From Arthrobacter methylotrophus (GTDB lineage: Bacteria > Actinomycetota > Actinomycetes > Actinomycetales > Micrococcaceae), in contig NZ_BAABED010000001.1 in the NCBI RefSeq assembly GCF_039539965.1, positions 1,116,001 to 1,180,000 on the forward strand: DNA of 64,000 nucleotides, read 5' to 3'. The position numbers and the translations under genes were made by a program. Every line of letters starts with the position of its first letter. Positions within the stretch are counted from its first letter, which is position 1. The notes under the pieces were generated by a model, which ran no database searches, had not been told where the DNA came from, and was given only the letters and a program-made list of their open reading frames with translations. Of the stretch, positions 34,171-42,218 are shown in pieces.

Positions 34171-35564
34171 ATGAACTCTTCCCCACACATCTCTTCGGCC
34201 AACGCCACGCTGCAGGCTGCCCCGTCATTTCCTGCTTCCCCGGCGCCACGCCGTTCCCGTCTGCCGGGACGCTTTGCCCGCTTGCCCGAACTTGCAGGGC
34301 GAAACTTCCTGCCGTTGGGACTCTTCGCAAGGCTGCCGCTCGCCATGCTGACTGTTGGCACCCTCACGCTCGTGACCGCTGTCGGCCACTCTTATGCCAT
34401 CGGAGGCCTGGCGGCCGGAGCCGTCGGAATCGGTTCGGCCCTGGGCGCGCCTGTGCTCGGCTCGCTTGCCGACCGGAGAGGCCAGCGCCCGGTCTTGCTC
34501 GTGGCCGCGGCCGTCAATGCAGCCGCAGTGATTGCGTTGCTGGTCGCCGCATACCTGACACCTGATTTCAACGCTCCTACGGACACGCTCGCGATTCTGG
34601 TGACGGCCTTCCTCGCGGGAGCGAGTTGTCCGCAGGTCGGTCCCATGGCCCGTGTCCGGTGGATGGCCCTGACCACACGGAACGTGAACCCTGAAGGCGG
34701 CACGGCTGCCGTCGGTTCCGGCAGCGCGGCGGCCAGCCGCGCAGACCTGGACACCGCCTTGTCTTACGAGGGAACCGCAGACGAAATCACGTTTGTCCTG
34801 GGACCCGCGCTGGTTGGAATTCTGGCCAGCCTGGTAGCCCCGTGGCTTCCGCTCGCACTTGCAGCCGTGCTCACTGCCACTCTTGTGCCTGCCTTCGCCG
34901 TCCATCCTTCACAACTGGCCGTGGTTCCGGCAAGACGCAAAGTGCCCGCCGGCGTCGGGAGCGCCCGCGCGGAACGGAAATCAACCGTCGGCTCCGTGGC
35001 CTGGCTGAGGGTGGCCGTTCCGGTCCTGGCCATGGTGTGCATGGGAACGTTCTTCGGTGCGACACAGAATGCCTTGAGCGCTTTCTCCGCCCAGTTCGCC
35101 ACGGCGGAGATCGCCGGATTGTTGTATTCGGTCGTGGGGCTGAGCTCGGCAGTCGCCGCGCTTTCCGTTGCCTATTGCCCCAGCGCTTTGGGCTGGCCAT
35201 CCGCTGGGTGGTCGCCGCGGTCGCGATGACGGCGTTCTCCCTTCTCTTGTTCCTTCCGGCCGGGATCTGGCCGATGGTCATCGTTCTGTTCGTGCTGGGA
35301 ATTCCTGTCGGACCCGTCATGGTGACTGTTTTCAGCATTGGGGGAGTGGTTGCGCCGGCGGGTCGCATGGCAACGGTCATGACCGCCCTGGCGAGCGGGA
35401 TCGTGGCCGGTACGGCCTTGGGTGCCTACCTCGCGGGCCAGTTGGCGCAGACTCAGGGTCCCGCCGCAGCTTTCGTGGTGTCCATGGCCGCATCGGGGGC
35501 GCTCCTGGTGCTCGGCATCGTTGCCGGACTCGTCCTCCGCCGCAAACCGAGCCCGCAAGGGTAG
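34171..35564 (+). pseudogene. MFS transporter disrupted by a single-base frameshift
   Basis: The first segment (34171 to about 35175, ending SAVAALSVAY) has about eight membrane helices and the MFS loop motif LGSLADRRGQRP. The frame then drops by one base: the true continuation LPQRFGLAIRWVVAAV runs in the next frame to 35564 with three or four further helices. One missing T in TATTGCCCC (35173-35180) explains it: TAT-TTG-CCC-CAG would restore about 465 codons of an intact 12-helix transporter. The stop at 35227-35229 would truncate the product. No slippery heptamer is present, so this is a mutation or a base-calling error. Confidence 0.85.
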
Positions 35565-35596
35565 CTCCTCGACCCCCAAGCCGCCCGTCCGCCGTC

Positions 35597-35705
35597 GACG
35601 CTCGCTCACTTTTGGGTCCCTTTTTGGAAACCCTCGCTCACGTCTTTGTGAACTGCTGCAGGAGGATTTCCGATTTTGGCGCTAAAGGTGAGCGAGCGTC
35701 GGAAT
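35597..35705. repeat. Dispersed repeat, family B, copy 1
   Basis: A 109-bp element bounded by inverted ends GACGCTCGCTCAC and GTGAGCGAGCGTC. It includes CTGCAGGAGG in the middle and AAAGGTGAGCGAGCGTCGG at the right end, both shared with copy 2 at 38718-38853. It lies between the convergent MFS and IclR genes. Confidence 0.8.
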
Positions 35706-35722
35706 CAGCGGCAGACGGGTCC

Positions 35723-36460
35723 TTACGCCAGCTGGTTTTCGATACGGGCCGCGCTCGCGGCCAGGGCTTCGCCGACGGCGGCCTGGTCCTGTTCGCGGCG
35801 GATATAGACGACGGCGATCGCCGCGGGCCGGCCGCCGGGCACTTGGATGGGGGCGGCCAAGGACGACAGTCCTGCGATGACTTCGTCGTGGCTTGCCGCG
35901 TAGCCGAGTCGACGCGCTTCGGCTGCCTCGCGCCGATAGGGCAAGCCTGGAGCAAGGACGGTCCATTCTTTCTCGCTCATCGTCGACTGGATGGCGATTC
36001 CAGGGGCTCCGATGTTCACGGGGTGGCGCGTCCCGGGGTGCTGTGCCAGAGTCGCGGCCGAGTGGCGCGGCTCAACGGTGACCAAGGTGACGCAGTCCTG
36101 ATGGTCCCAGATCGCCACGAAGGCCGTCATGTTCAGGGCGTTGGCAAGCTGGGTCAGCTCAGGCAGCGCGGCCGTCTGGAGATCACGGGAAACCCCGCGC
36201 GCCAACACTGCCAGGCCAGGGCCGGGCTGGACACGGCCCGCGTCGTCGCGTATCAGTAAGGAATGGTCCTCCAGCGTGCGCAGGATCCTATAGGCCACAG
36301 AGCGGTGAACGCCCAAGGCGCCGGCAAGTTCCGCAATGGTCAGGGAACGTTCGGCGGCGGCCAGGATTTCCAACGCTTGGATTCCGCGGGAGAGGGTCTG
36401 CGACGGCGAGACGATCGCCGTCGGTTCTTTCAGATCCTTCGCGGCACTGGGAGACTTCAT
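35723..36460 (-). CDS. IclR family transcriptional regulator
   Basis: A regulator of about 245 residues with an N-terminal winged helix (LEILAAAERSLTIAELAGALG, then VHRSVAYRILRTLE as recognition helix) and a C-terminal GAF-like effector domain. It is divergent from the hpaC/hpaB-type genes and tandem GTTC-N7-GAAC dyads lie between, so it very likely controls them. The ATG at 36460 is preceded by TAGGAT with a 7-nt gap; an ATG at 36469 is in frame but overlaps that box. Confidence 0.9.
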   Translation of the reverse strand: MKSPSAAKDLKEPTAIVSPSQTLSRGIQALEILAAAERSLTIAELAGALGVHRSVAYRILRTLEDHSLLIRDDAGRVQPGPGLAVLARGVSRDLQTAALPELTQLANALNMTAFVAIWDHQDCVTLVTVEPRHSAATLAQHPGTRHPVNIGAPGIAIQSTMSEKEWTVLAPGLPYRREAAEARRLGYAASHDEVIAGLSSLAAPIQVPGGRPAAIAVVYIRREQDQAAVGEALAASAARIENQLA

Positions 36461-36467
36461 GGGCTCC

Positions 36468-36473
36468 ATCCTA
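36468..36473 (-). promoter_or_regulatory. -10 box (TAGGAT) of the IclR gene
   Basis: Minus-strand TAGGAT lies 7 nt before the ATG at 36460. Confidence 0.4.
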
Positions 36474-36531
36474 TGTTGGCATTTAACACGGCTGAGCCGT
36501 CGTCTTGTGCTCTGGGATGCAAACGACTATG

Positions 36532-36585
36532 GTTCTTTATGAGAATTTATTGTTCAAATATAGAACAAGTTCACATATAGAACAA
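36532..36585. promoter_or_regulatory. Tandem IclR-type operators in the iclR-hpaC gap
   Basis: GTTC-N7-GAAC occurs at 36552-36566 (as TTGTTC...GAACAA) and 36569-36583, exactly 17 bp apart, with a degenerate GTTC-N7-GAAT at 36532-36546. The spacers are AT-rich (AAATATA, ACATATA). The array lies 20 bp before the flavin reductase start and covers the likely promoter. Confidence 0.65.
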
Positions 36586-36605
36586 TCTCCAGGCAGGAAT
36601 CAACG

Positions 36606-37142
36606 ATGATTGCCAAGTCCAGCCGGAATGCGGAGCCCGGCCCCTTCAGCCGTACTGCGCGGACACGGGCACTTCATTTCCGCGGCAGTCTGGGCCGCTT
36701 TGCTACAGGTGTGGCCATTGTGACCTTCGACGGTGCCACGAGGCGGCATGGCATTACTGTCAATTCCTTCACGTCGGTGTCCATGGAGCCGCCACTGGTC
36801 CTCGTCAGTATCGCCCGCACAGCGAGGGCCCACGACGAGCTCGCCGGGCGGCCGTTCACCGTCAACATCCTGGGTGCGGAACAAAAGCAGCTCGCCCTGC
36901 ACTTCGCGGGCCGCCCCGGGCCGGAACCACTGTGGGTCGAAGGCGGCACGGCGCCCCGGCTCTCCAACGTCCTGGCCTATTTCGAATGCAAGCCATGGGC
37001 CGCCTACGACGGGGGAGACCACACCCTCTATGTGGGCGAGGTGGTGGACTTCAACTACCGCAACGGCGATGCGCTCGCTTTCGCCAACAGCGCCTTCACC
37101 ACCATCCCGGAAAGCCAATTAGGAATGGAGGATCTTCTCTAG
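36606..37142 (+). CDS. hpaC: Flavin reductase component (HpaC-like)
   Basis: The 178-residue flavin reductase-like protein has LGRFATGVAIVT and GITVNSFTSVSMEPPLV motifs, which bind FMN/FAD, and HTLYVGEVV near the end. It would reduce flavin with NAD(P)H and pass it to the monooxygenase encoded next. A CAGGAAT Shine-Dalgarno lies 6 nt ahead. The gene begins the operon under the IclR-type operators. Confidence 0.87.
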   Translation: MIAKSSRNAEPGPFSRTARTRALHFRGSLGRFATGVAIVTFDGATRRHGITVNSFTSVSMEPPLVLVSIARTARAHDELAGRPFTVNILGAEQKQLALHFAGRPGPEPLWVEGGTAPRLSNVLAYFECKPWAAYDGGDHTLYVGEVVDFNYRNGDALAFANSAFTTIPESQLGMEDLL

Positions 37143-37212
37143 TGGCCGCGGCCCGTCCACGGCGCATCCATCACGCAATGCCGCTTCAGCTCAACCCCTC
37201 TTGGAGACAACC

Positions 37213-38667
37213 ATGGGAATCCGGACCGGACAGCAATACCTGGACAAACTCAACTCAATGACCCCGCACGTCCTGATCGACGGCGAAATGGTCACCGAGA
37301 AGATCGCAGATCATCCCTCCTTCAGGAACGTGGCCCGCACGTACGCGAAGCTCTTCGACATGCAGCATGACCCGAAGTATGCGGATGCCCTCACCTATGA
37401 ATCCCCGACGACGGGTGACCGGGTGAGTGCCTCGTTCCTGGTGCCGCGCAGCAAGGCGGACCTCGAGCATCGGCACGCGGCCATCCGCACCTGGGCCGAG
37501 TACTCCCATGGATTCCTGGGTCGTACCGGCGACTACATGAACGGAGCCCTTACGGCGCTCGCCGCCGCGGAAAAGTGGTTTGCCCAGGCCGATCCGATGT
37601 TCGGCGAAAACATGCGCAAGTACTACGAGCATTGCCGCGAGAACGATCTCCTGGCCACACACACCCTGATCCCGCCGCAAGTCAACCGTTCGGTGTCCGG
37701 TTCCGAACAGCTTGGCGGGCAACTTTCGGCCAGGGTAGTCGAGGAACGGGAGGACGGAATCGTCGTCCATGGCGCTCGTATGCTCGCCACGATCGCTCCG
37801 ATCGCCGACGAACTCCTTGTTTTCCCTTCGACCCTCCTTCGCTCGACGCCTGAGGATGCTCCCTATTCCTACGCCTTCGCACTCCCGAATGACGCTCCGG
37901 GCATGCGTTACCTTTGCCGCACCTCCCTCTATAACGGCGGCGGCACCCACGATGAGCCGCTCGCGAGCCGTTACGAGGAAATGGACGCCGTGGTTGTTTT
38001 CGATCATGTGTTCGTCCCCAACGAGCGAATCTTCATGCTCGGCCATCCCGAACTGTGCAACGCCTTCTACTCCGAGACCGGCGCAGGAGCCCTGATGACC
38101 CACCAAGTGGTCACGAGGACCATCGCGAAGAGCGAGTTCTTCCTGGGCCTTGCTTCGGAAATTGCCGCATCGATCGGGATCGACGGATTCCAACACATCC
38201 AGGAAGACCTCGCGGAGCTGATCGAGACCGTTGAAATCGGCAAGGCCCTCATGGTGGCGGCGGAGGCCCAGGCTGCCCCGAGTCCGGATGGCGTGTTCTT
38301 GCCGCATTGGCCCACATTGAATGCGGCCCGTAACTGGTATCCCAAGGTTGCCCAGCGTTTCCCGGCGATCATTCGCAAGTTTTCGGCGTCCGGCCTCATG
38401 GCGCTACCGGGTGAAGCGGACGTCGCCAGTGAGGCATTACCGGACATTGAGTTGTACATGCAGGCGAAGACACTAACGGGACCGGAGCGAGTCCGACTCT
38501 TCAAGCTTGCCTTCGATGCGAGCATTTCCTCGTTCGCCGGGCGCCAGGCCTTGTACGAGTACTTTTTCTTCGGCGATCCCGTTCGTATGGCGGGCGCCCT
38601 CGTCAACAGCTACGATCGTGAGCCGGCCCGCGCCCGCGTTCGCGAATTCCTCGAACGGACAGACTGA
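37213..38667 (+). CDS. hpaB: 4-hydroxyphenylacetate 3-monooxygenase oxygenase component (HpaB family)
   Basis: The 484-residue HpaB-family FADH2-dependent monooxygenase matches the family in length and blocks (RTGQQYLDKLN N-terminus, HTLIPPQVNRS, VVVFDHVFVPNERIF, GREALYEYFFFGDP-type end). It ortho-hydroxylates phenolic substrates such as 4-hydroxyphenylacetate or phenol using the reduced flavin from the upstream reductase. The ATG at 37213 follows GGAGA at 37203; the TTG at 37201 is rejected. No ring-cleavage genes are within the window, so the true substrate is unresolved. Confidence 0.85.
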   Translation: MGIRTGQQYLDKLNSMTPHVLIDGEMVTEKIADHPSFRNVARTYAKLFDMQHDPKYADALTYESPTTGDRVSASFLVPRSKADLEHRHAAIRTWAEYSHGFLGRTGDYMNGALTALAAAEKWFAQADPMFGENMRKYYEHCRENDLLATHTLIPPQVNRSVSGSEQLGGQLSARVVEEREDGIVVHGARMLATIAPIADELLVFPSTLLRSTPEDAPYSYAFALPNDAPGMRYLCRTSLYNGGGTHDEPLASRYEEMDAVVVFDHVFVPNERIFMLGHPELCNAFYSETGAGALMTHQVVTRTIAKSEFFLGLASEIAASIGIDGFQHIQEDLAELIETVEIGKALMVAAEAQAAPSPDGVFLPHWPTLNAARNWYPKVAQRFPAIIRKFSASGLMALPGEADVASEALPDIELYMQAKTLTGPERVRLFKLAFDASISSFAGRQALYEYFFFGDPVRMAGALVNSYDREPARARVREFLERTD

Positions 38668-38717
38668 ACGCGCCACGGCGCGGACGACGACTGCAGCCGT
38701 CCGTCGTCGTCCGCAAC

Positions 38718-38853
38718 TCCGACGCTCGCTCGCCTATGGCGCGAAATTCTCCGACGCACGCTCACCTATGATCGGAACGATCGCAACCCTCATGCAGAAG
38801 ATGTGCAGGAGGGTGCGCCCTTCCGGCCTTAAAGGTGAGCGAGCGTCGGAATT
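38718..38853. repeat. Dispersed repeat, family B, copy 2
   Basis: A 136-bp element with inverted ends TCCGACGCTCGCTC and GAGCGAGCGTCGGA, an inner GACGCACGCTCACCTATG and TGCAGGAGGGTGCG. The right end AAAGGTGAGCGAGCGTCGG is identical to copy 1. It sits between the convergent hpaB and phosphoribosyltransferase genes. Confidence 0.8.
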
Positions 38854-38867
38854 CCTGCAGATACCGG

Positions 38868-39521
38868 CTACGCAGCCCGCTCCAAAAGCCGCACAGCGTC
38901 GTCGTCGGTCAACTGTTCGAAGTGTTCGTAGAACGCCCCAACCGCATGGAACCTGCCCGGCGTGTGCAGGCACATCACGAAGTCGCACACCCGGCTGATG
39001 GACGCCTGGGCTTCGAGTGATGCGACGGGAACGGCGGCCACCACGGTCCCCGCTCCGCGTGCGCGGACAGCCTCGACGGCGGCGCGCATCGTCGCTCCCG
39101 TGGCGAGGCCGTCGTCGACAAGGACCACGGTCTTGCCCGAGAGGTCTACGTTGACGCCGGGATAGGCTTTCACGCGCCGCAGGAGTTCGCCCCGCTCGCT
39201 CGTTTCCACCGCGTCGAGAGATGACTGGCTGATTCCGTGCTGCAGCATGCGTTCGGCGAGGGGCCGGTTGACGATGCGGACGATTCTGCCGCCGGACCAG
39301 GCGAGGGCGCCGAACGCGGTTTCTTCGCGCCCCGGGATACCAAGTTTGCGCACCAGAATGGCGCCAAGTGGCTGGTCGAGCTCGACGGCGGCCGCGGCCG
39401 CCACAGGAATCCCACCACGGGCGAGGCCCAGAAGGATGGTGTCCGGCCGGTGCCGGAGCTGCGGAAGCCCGGCTGCCAAACGGCGACCGGCATCTGCGCG
39501 GTCCTTGAAGCGCATGCCCAT
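38868..39521 (-). CDS. Phosphoribosyltransferase family protein
   Basis: The 217-residue protein has the type I PRTase loop VVLVDDGLATGATM, the PRPP-binding signature, and upstream LGLARGGIPVAAA and LGIPGREETAFGALA. Such stand-alone proteins are usually annotated only at family level. ATG 39521 follows GGAAGTGGG; ATG 39515 is also possible. The longer frame to 39611 lacks family character. Confidence 0.85.
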   Translation of the reverse strand: MGMRFKDRADAGRRLAAGLPQLRHRPDTILLGLARGGIPVAAAAAVELDQPLGAILVRKLGIPGREETAFGALAWSGGRIVRIVNRPLAERMLQHGISQSSLDAVETSERGELLRRVKAYPGVNVDLSGKTVVLVDDGLATGATMRAAVEAVRARGAGTVVAAVPVASLEAQASISRVCDFVMCLHTPGRFHAVGAFYEHFEQLTDDDAVRLLERAA

Positions 39522-39594
39522 TCGACCCACTTCCACGTAATCCGGCGCTGAATCAAGCCTACCGTCCTTGCCGCGACAGGCCCCCGCTGTCACG

Positions 39595-40016
39595 ATGGGC
39601 CATGTGAACAAGCCGATCGGTTATTGGACCAAACGCCTGGACGCCGCCTTGGAAACGCATCTGGACAGGACACTGGCGAGGTTGAAACTCAGTCGGCGGC
39701 AGTGGCAGGCCCTTAATGTCCTGGCCGAGACGGCCCTCAGCCCCGGGGACCTCGACGGCGTCCTCAGCCCTTTTTGGGGCGACGACACGCGGCGCCGCGA
39801 AAGCGAACTCGCCGCGCTGGTGGGCCGCGGAATGATCATCATGGTGGACGATCGCATCAGTCTCAGCGAACTGGGCCACGCGAAACAGGCCGAAGCCCAA
39901 AGACTTGTCGAGGATTCCCGCCGGGAACTTTCCATGGGATCGGCATCGACGAGTACGCCATGGCCCTCAGCGTGCTGGAACGCATGACGCGCAATGCGGA
40001 GCGGTTGGCACGGTAG
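39595..40016 (+). pseudogene. MarR-like regulator with a single-base frameshift
   Basis: The first frame encodes a winged-helix N-terminus (VNKPIGYWTKRLDAALE, then LSRRQWQALNVLAE, FWGDDTRRRESEL and the wing) as far as DSRREL near 39930, then continues as an unrelated low-quality tail. One frame over, GIGIDEYAMALSVLERMTRN continues the family C-terminal helix to a stop at 40016. One base is missing in ACTTTCCATGG (39927-39937). Intact length would be about 140 residues. Start ATG 39595 or GTG 39604. Either a genuine pseudogene or a sequence error. Confidence 0.75.
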
Positions 40017-40029
40017 AGCCGGGAGCGCC

Positions 40030-40875
40030 TTAGACGCCGAGGAACGCCACCGTAGCGTCTTTGAACACCCTGCTGGTGACGGCGTTGCCATGGTTCCGTC
40101 CAGGAATGAGCAATTGTTCCACCATGCCCCCCGCATGGGACGCGATTGCGGCAAGCTCGGGCATGGTGCTGGCCCGCTCGTCCTTTTCACCGGCGACCAG
40201 CAGCATCGGCATGTGGGGCACGGCTTCGGCGGGATCGTAGGGTTCGCCCTTGATGGCCTCGATCAGCGACAAGAGCGCAAACAGATCGTTGCTCGGCAAG
40301 AGCTGCGCCATTTTAAGCAAGCCTGCCGTGGACGCGTCTTCAATCGGCGTCCCGTCCGCGAGGTAGCGCTGGGCAGCCACGAGGTCGAAGGATGCCAGCG
40401 GGTCTTCCTTGTTCGGGCCACCCAATACCAAGCGGTGCACGAGTTCGGGCTGGGTTGCCCCGAACTCCCAGGCGAGCCGGGATCCCAGGGAGTAGCCAAC
40501 GACGTCAAGCCCGCTCGAAGGGTCGCCGTCGCGCACAGGGCGCGCCCCGGCGTCGGCCACTATCTGGAGCAGGTCCGCGCGGATCCGGCTGGGAGTGTAG
40601 GAGTCCAGGTCTTCGGGCGAAGCGCTCCGGCCATGTCCTGGGAGGTCTACGGTGATCACGCGGCGACCGGCGGACCGAAGAGTGGAAATCCACCCCGTGT
40701 CGCCCCAATTGAGCTTGCTCGACGAGGAGAAACCGTGCAGCAGCAGGACGGGACGCAACCCGGCGTCGGTGCCTTCGGCAGGCTCATGGACCTCCACGAA
40801 AATATGGGGATCCGTTCCTTCCACGGTGTGGATGTGCTCTCCTGTGTGCCTGCCGCTCATCGTGTCAGTCCTCAT
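40030..40875 (-). CDS. Alpha/beta hydrolase, probable E2-complex partner (AcoC C-terminal-like)
   Basis: The 281-residue hydrolase has VDLPGHGRS (about 96-104), the nucleophile elbow VVGYSLGSRLA, an acid residue in LVAGEKDERA and a C-terminal GRNHGNAV with the catalytic His. It begins 11 bp inside the end of the lipoyl-domain gene. A lipoyl domain followed by an alpha/beta hydrolase is the architecture of AcoC, the E2 of acetoin dehydrogenase, so this looks like its C-terminal half as a separate protein. ATG 40875 or 40860 may be the start. Confidence 0.82.
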   Translation of the reverse strand: MRTDTMSGRHTGEHIHTVEGTDPHIFVEVHEPAEGTDAGLRPVLLLHGFSSSSKLNWGDTGWISTLRSAGRRVITVDLPGHGRSASPEDLDSYTPSRIRADLLQIVADAGARPVRDGDPSSGLDVVGYSLGSRLAWEFGATQPELVHRLVLGGPNKEDPLASFDLVAAQRYLADGTPIEDASTAGLLKMAQLLPSNDLFALLSLIEAIKGEPYDPAEAVPHMPMLLVAGEKDERASTMPELAAIASHAGGMVEQLLIPGRNHGNAVTSRVFKDATVAFLGV

Positions 40876-41194
40876 CGAGTACGGCGCTCAGGCGGACCCG
40901 GCGCTTCGGTGCTTCATCCTTCGGAACCGTGCCCACGATGCCCGCAGTATTGTCCGGCACCTCGAACACCACCAGCGGCTCGCCGACGTTGATGGTCTCG
41001 CCCGGCGCGCCGTGGATACGGATCACTTTACCCGCCTGCGGGCTTGGCAACTCGAGCGCTGACTTAGTCGTTTCCAGCTCTACGAGGGGCTGGTTCCGTT
41101 CCACCTGATCTCCGGGGGAGACGAGCCAGTCCAGCACGGTCGCCTCGATGAGGCCTTCGCCAAGATCGGGCAGGGGGAAGCTGATTTCAGCCAC
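40865..41194 (-). CDS. Stand-alone lipoyl-domain protein (E2 N-terminal domain)
   Basis: A 109-residue protein that is little more than one lipoyl domain: ISFPLPDLGEG at the start, WLVSPGDQVE and the lipoylation site ETTKSALELPSP (Lys), ending at RRVRLSAVLDED. There is no peripheral-subunit-binding or acyltransferase domain. It starts with GTG 41194, overlapping the E1beta stop (GTGGCTGA), and overlaps the following hydrolase by 11 bp. It should carry the swinging lipoyl arm between E1, an acyl acceptor and E3. E3 is not in the window. Confidence 0.88.
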   Translation of the reverse strand: MAEISFPLPDLGEGLIEATVLDWLVSPGDQVERNQPLVELETTKSALELPSPQAGKVIRIHGAPGETINVGEPLVVFEVPDNTAGIVGTVPKDEAPKRRVRLSAVLDED

Positions 41195-42218
41195 GTCGGT
41201 ACTCCAATACTCGTTGGATCCCCAGGAGGATGCGGTCAATGTTCGGAATGTATTCGTCCTCCAGGTCACCGGAGGGGTAAGGCACGTCGAAGCCGGTGAC
41301 CCGCTCGACCGGCGCTTTGAGGGTGTCGAAGCAGCTTTGCGTGATCAGTTGGGCGACTTCCGCGCCGAGTCCGGAGGTCAGCGGAGCTTCGTGCACGACG
41401 ACGGCGCGCCGCGTCTTTCCGACGGACGTCGCCAGTGTTGCGGCGTCGATCGGCTTGAGCCAGCGCAGGTCGAGGACTTCGACGTCGATTCCGTCCTCCG
41501 CTGCGAGTTCGGCGACCTGCAGGCACCGGGCCACCATGGCACCCCAGGCTACGAGGGTCAGGTGGCGGCCCGGCCGGACAACGCGCGCACCGGTGAGGCT
41601 GCCGCCGTCGGCTGTGTCGACGTCGCCCTTCTGCCAATAGCGGGACTTGGGTTCCATGAAAATCACGGGGTCAGGTCGCGAGGCAGCGTACTTGAGCAGG
41701 TGATAGGCGTCGTGCGGATCCGACGGCGAGACAACCTTCAGGCCGGGAACGTGCGCGAAGAGCGCCTCAAGGCTTTCGCCGTGGTGTTCGGGAGCGCGGA
41801 TGCCTCCGAAGCTGGGCACCCGCAAGGTGATCGGCATCGGCAGGGTGCCGCGGCTGCGGTAGTTCATGCGGGCGATCTGGCACACGATCTGGTTGATGGC
41901 CGGATAGGCGAAGCCGTCGAACTGTACTTCCGGAATCGGGTGGAAGCCTGCCATGGCCAGCCCTACGGACATGCCGAGGATTCCGGACTCCGCGAGCGGC
42001 GTGTCGAACACGCGGGTGTCTCCGTGCTTTGTCTGGAGGCCGTCGGTGATGCGGAAGACTCCGCCCAATTGGCCACAGTCCTCACCGAACACAAGCGTCT
42101 TTGGATCGGTGGAGAGAACCTCGTCCAGGGCGCGGTTGAGTGCCTGCTGCATGGAGAGTTGAGTTAGCCGGGCCTCCATGGGTGCCCGGGCTTCAAGGGT
42201 GGCGGTGCTCTCAGACAT
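41187..42218 (-). CDS. 2-oxo acid dehydrogenase E1 component, beta subunit
   Basis: The 343-residue transketolase-type beta subunit contains LVFGEDCGQLGGVFR, FDTPLAESGILGMSVGLA, a potassium/cofactor region around NQIVCQIARMNYRS, and LRVPSFGGIRAPEHHGES. With the alpha subunit it decarboxylates a 2-oxo acid (pyruvate, branched-chain acids or acetoin) using thiamine diphosphate. ATG 42218 (MSESTATLEA) overlaps the E1alpha stop by 8 bp; the longer frame upstream is inside E1alpha. Confidence 0.92.
   Translation of the reverse strand: MSESTATLEARAPMEARLTQLSMQQALNRALDEVLSTDPKTLVFGEDCGQLGGVFRITDGLQTKHGDTRVFDTPLAESGILGMSVGLAMAGFHPIPEVQFDGFAYPAINQIVCQIARMNYRSRGTLPMPITLRVPSFGGIRAPEHHGESLEALFAHVPGLKVVSPSDPHDAYHLLKYAASRPDPVIFMEPKSRYWQKGDVDTADGGSLTGARVVRPGRHLTLVAWGAMVARCLQVAELAAEDGIDVEVLDLRWLKPIDAATLATSVGKTRRAVVVHEAPLTSGLGAEVAQLITQSCFDTLKAPVERVTGFDVPYPSGDLEDEYIPNIDRILLGIQRVLEYRRG

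Noticed and set aside
35165..35215. Programmed ribosomal frameshift in the MFS gene
   Set aside because: No slippery heptamer or downstream pseudoknot is visible; a deletion or base-call error explains it better.
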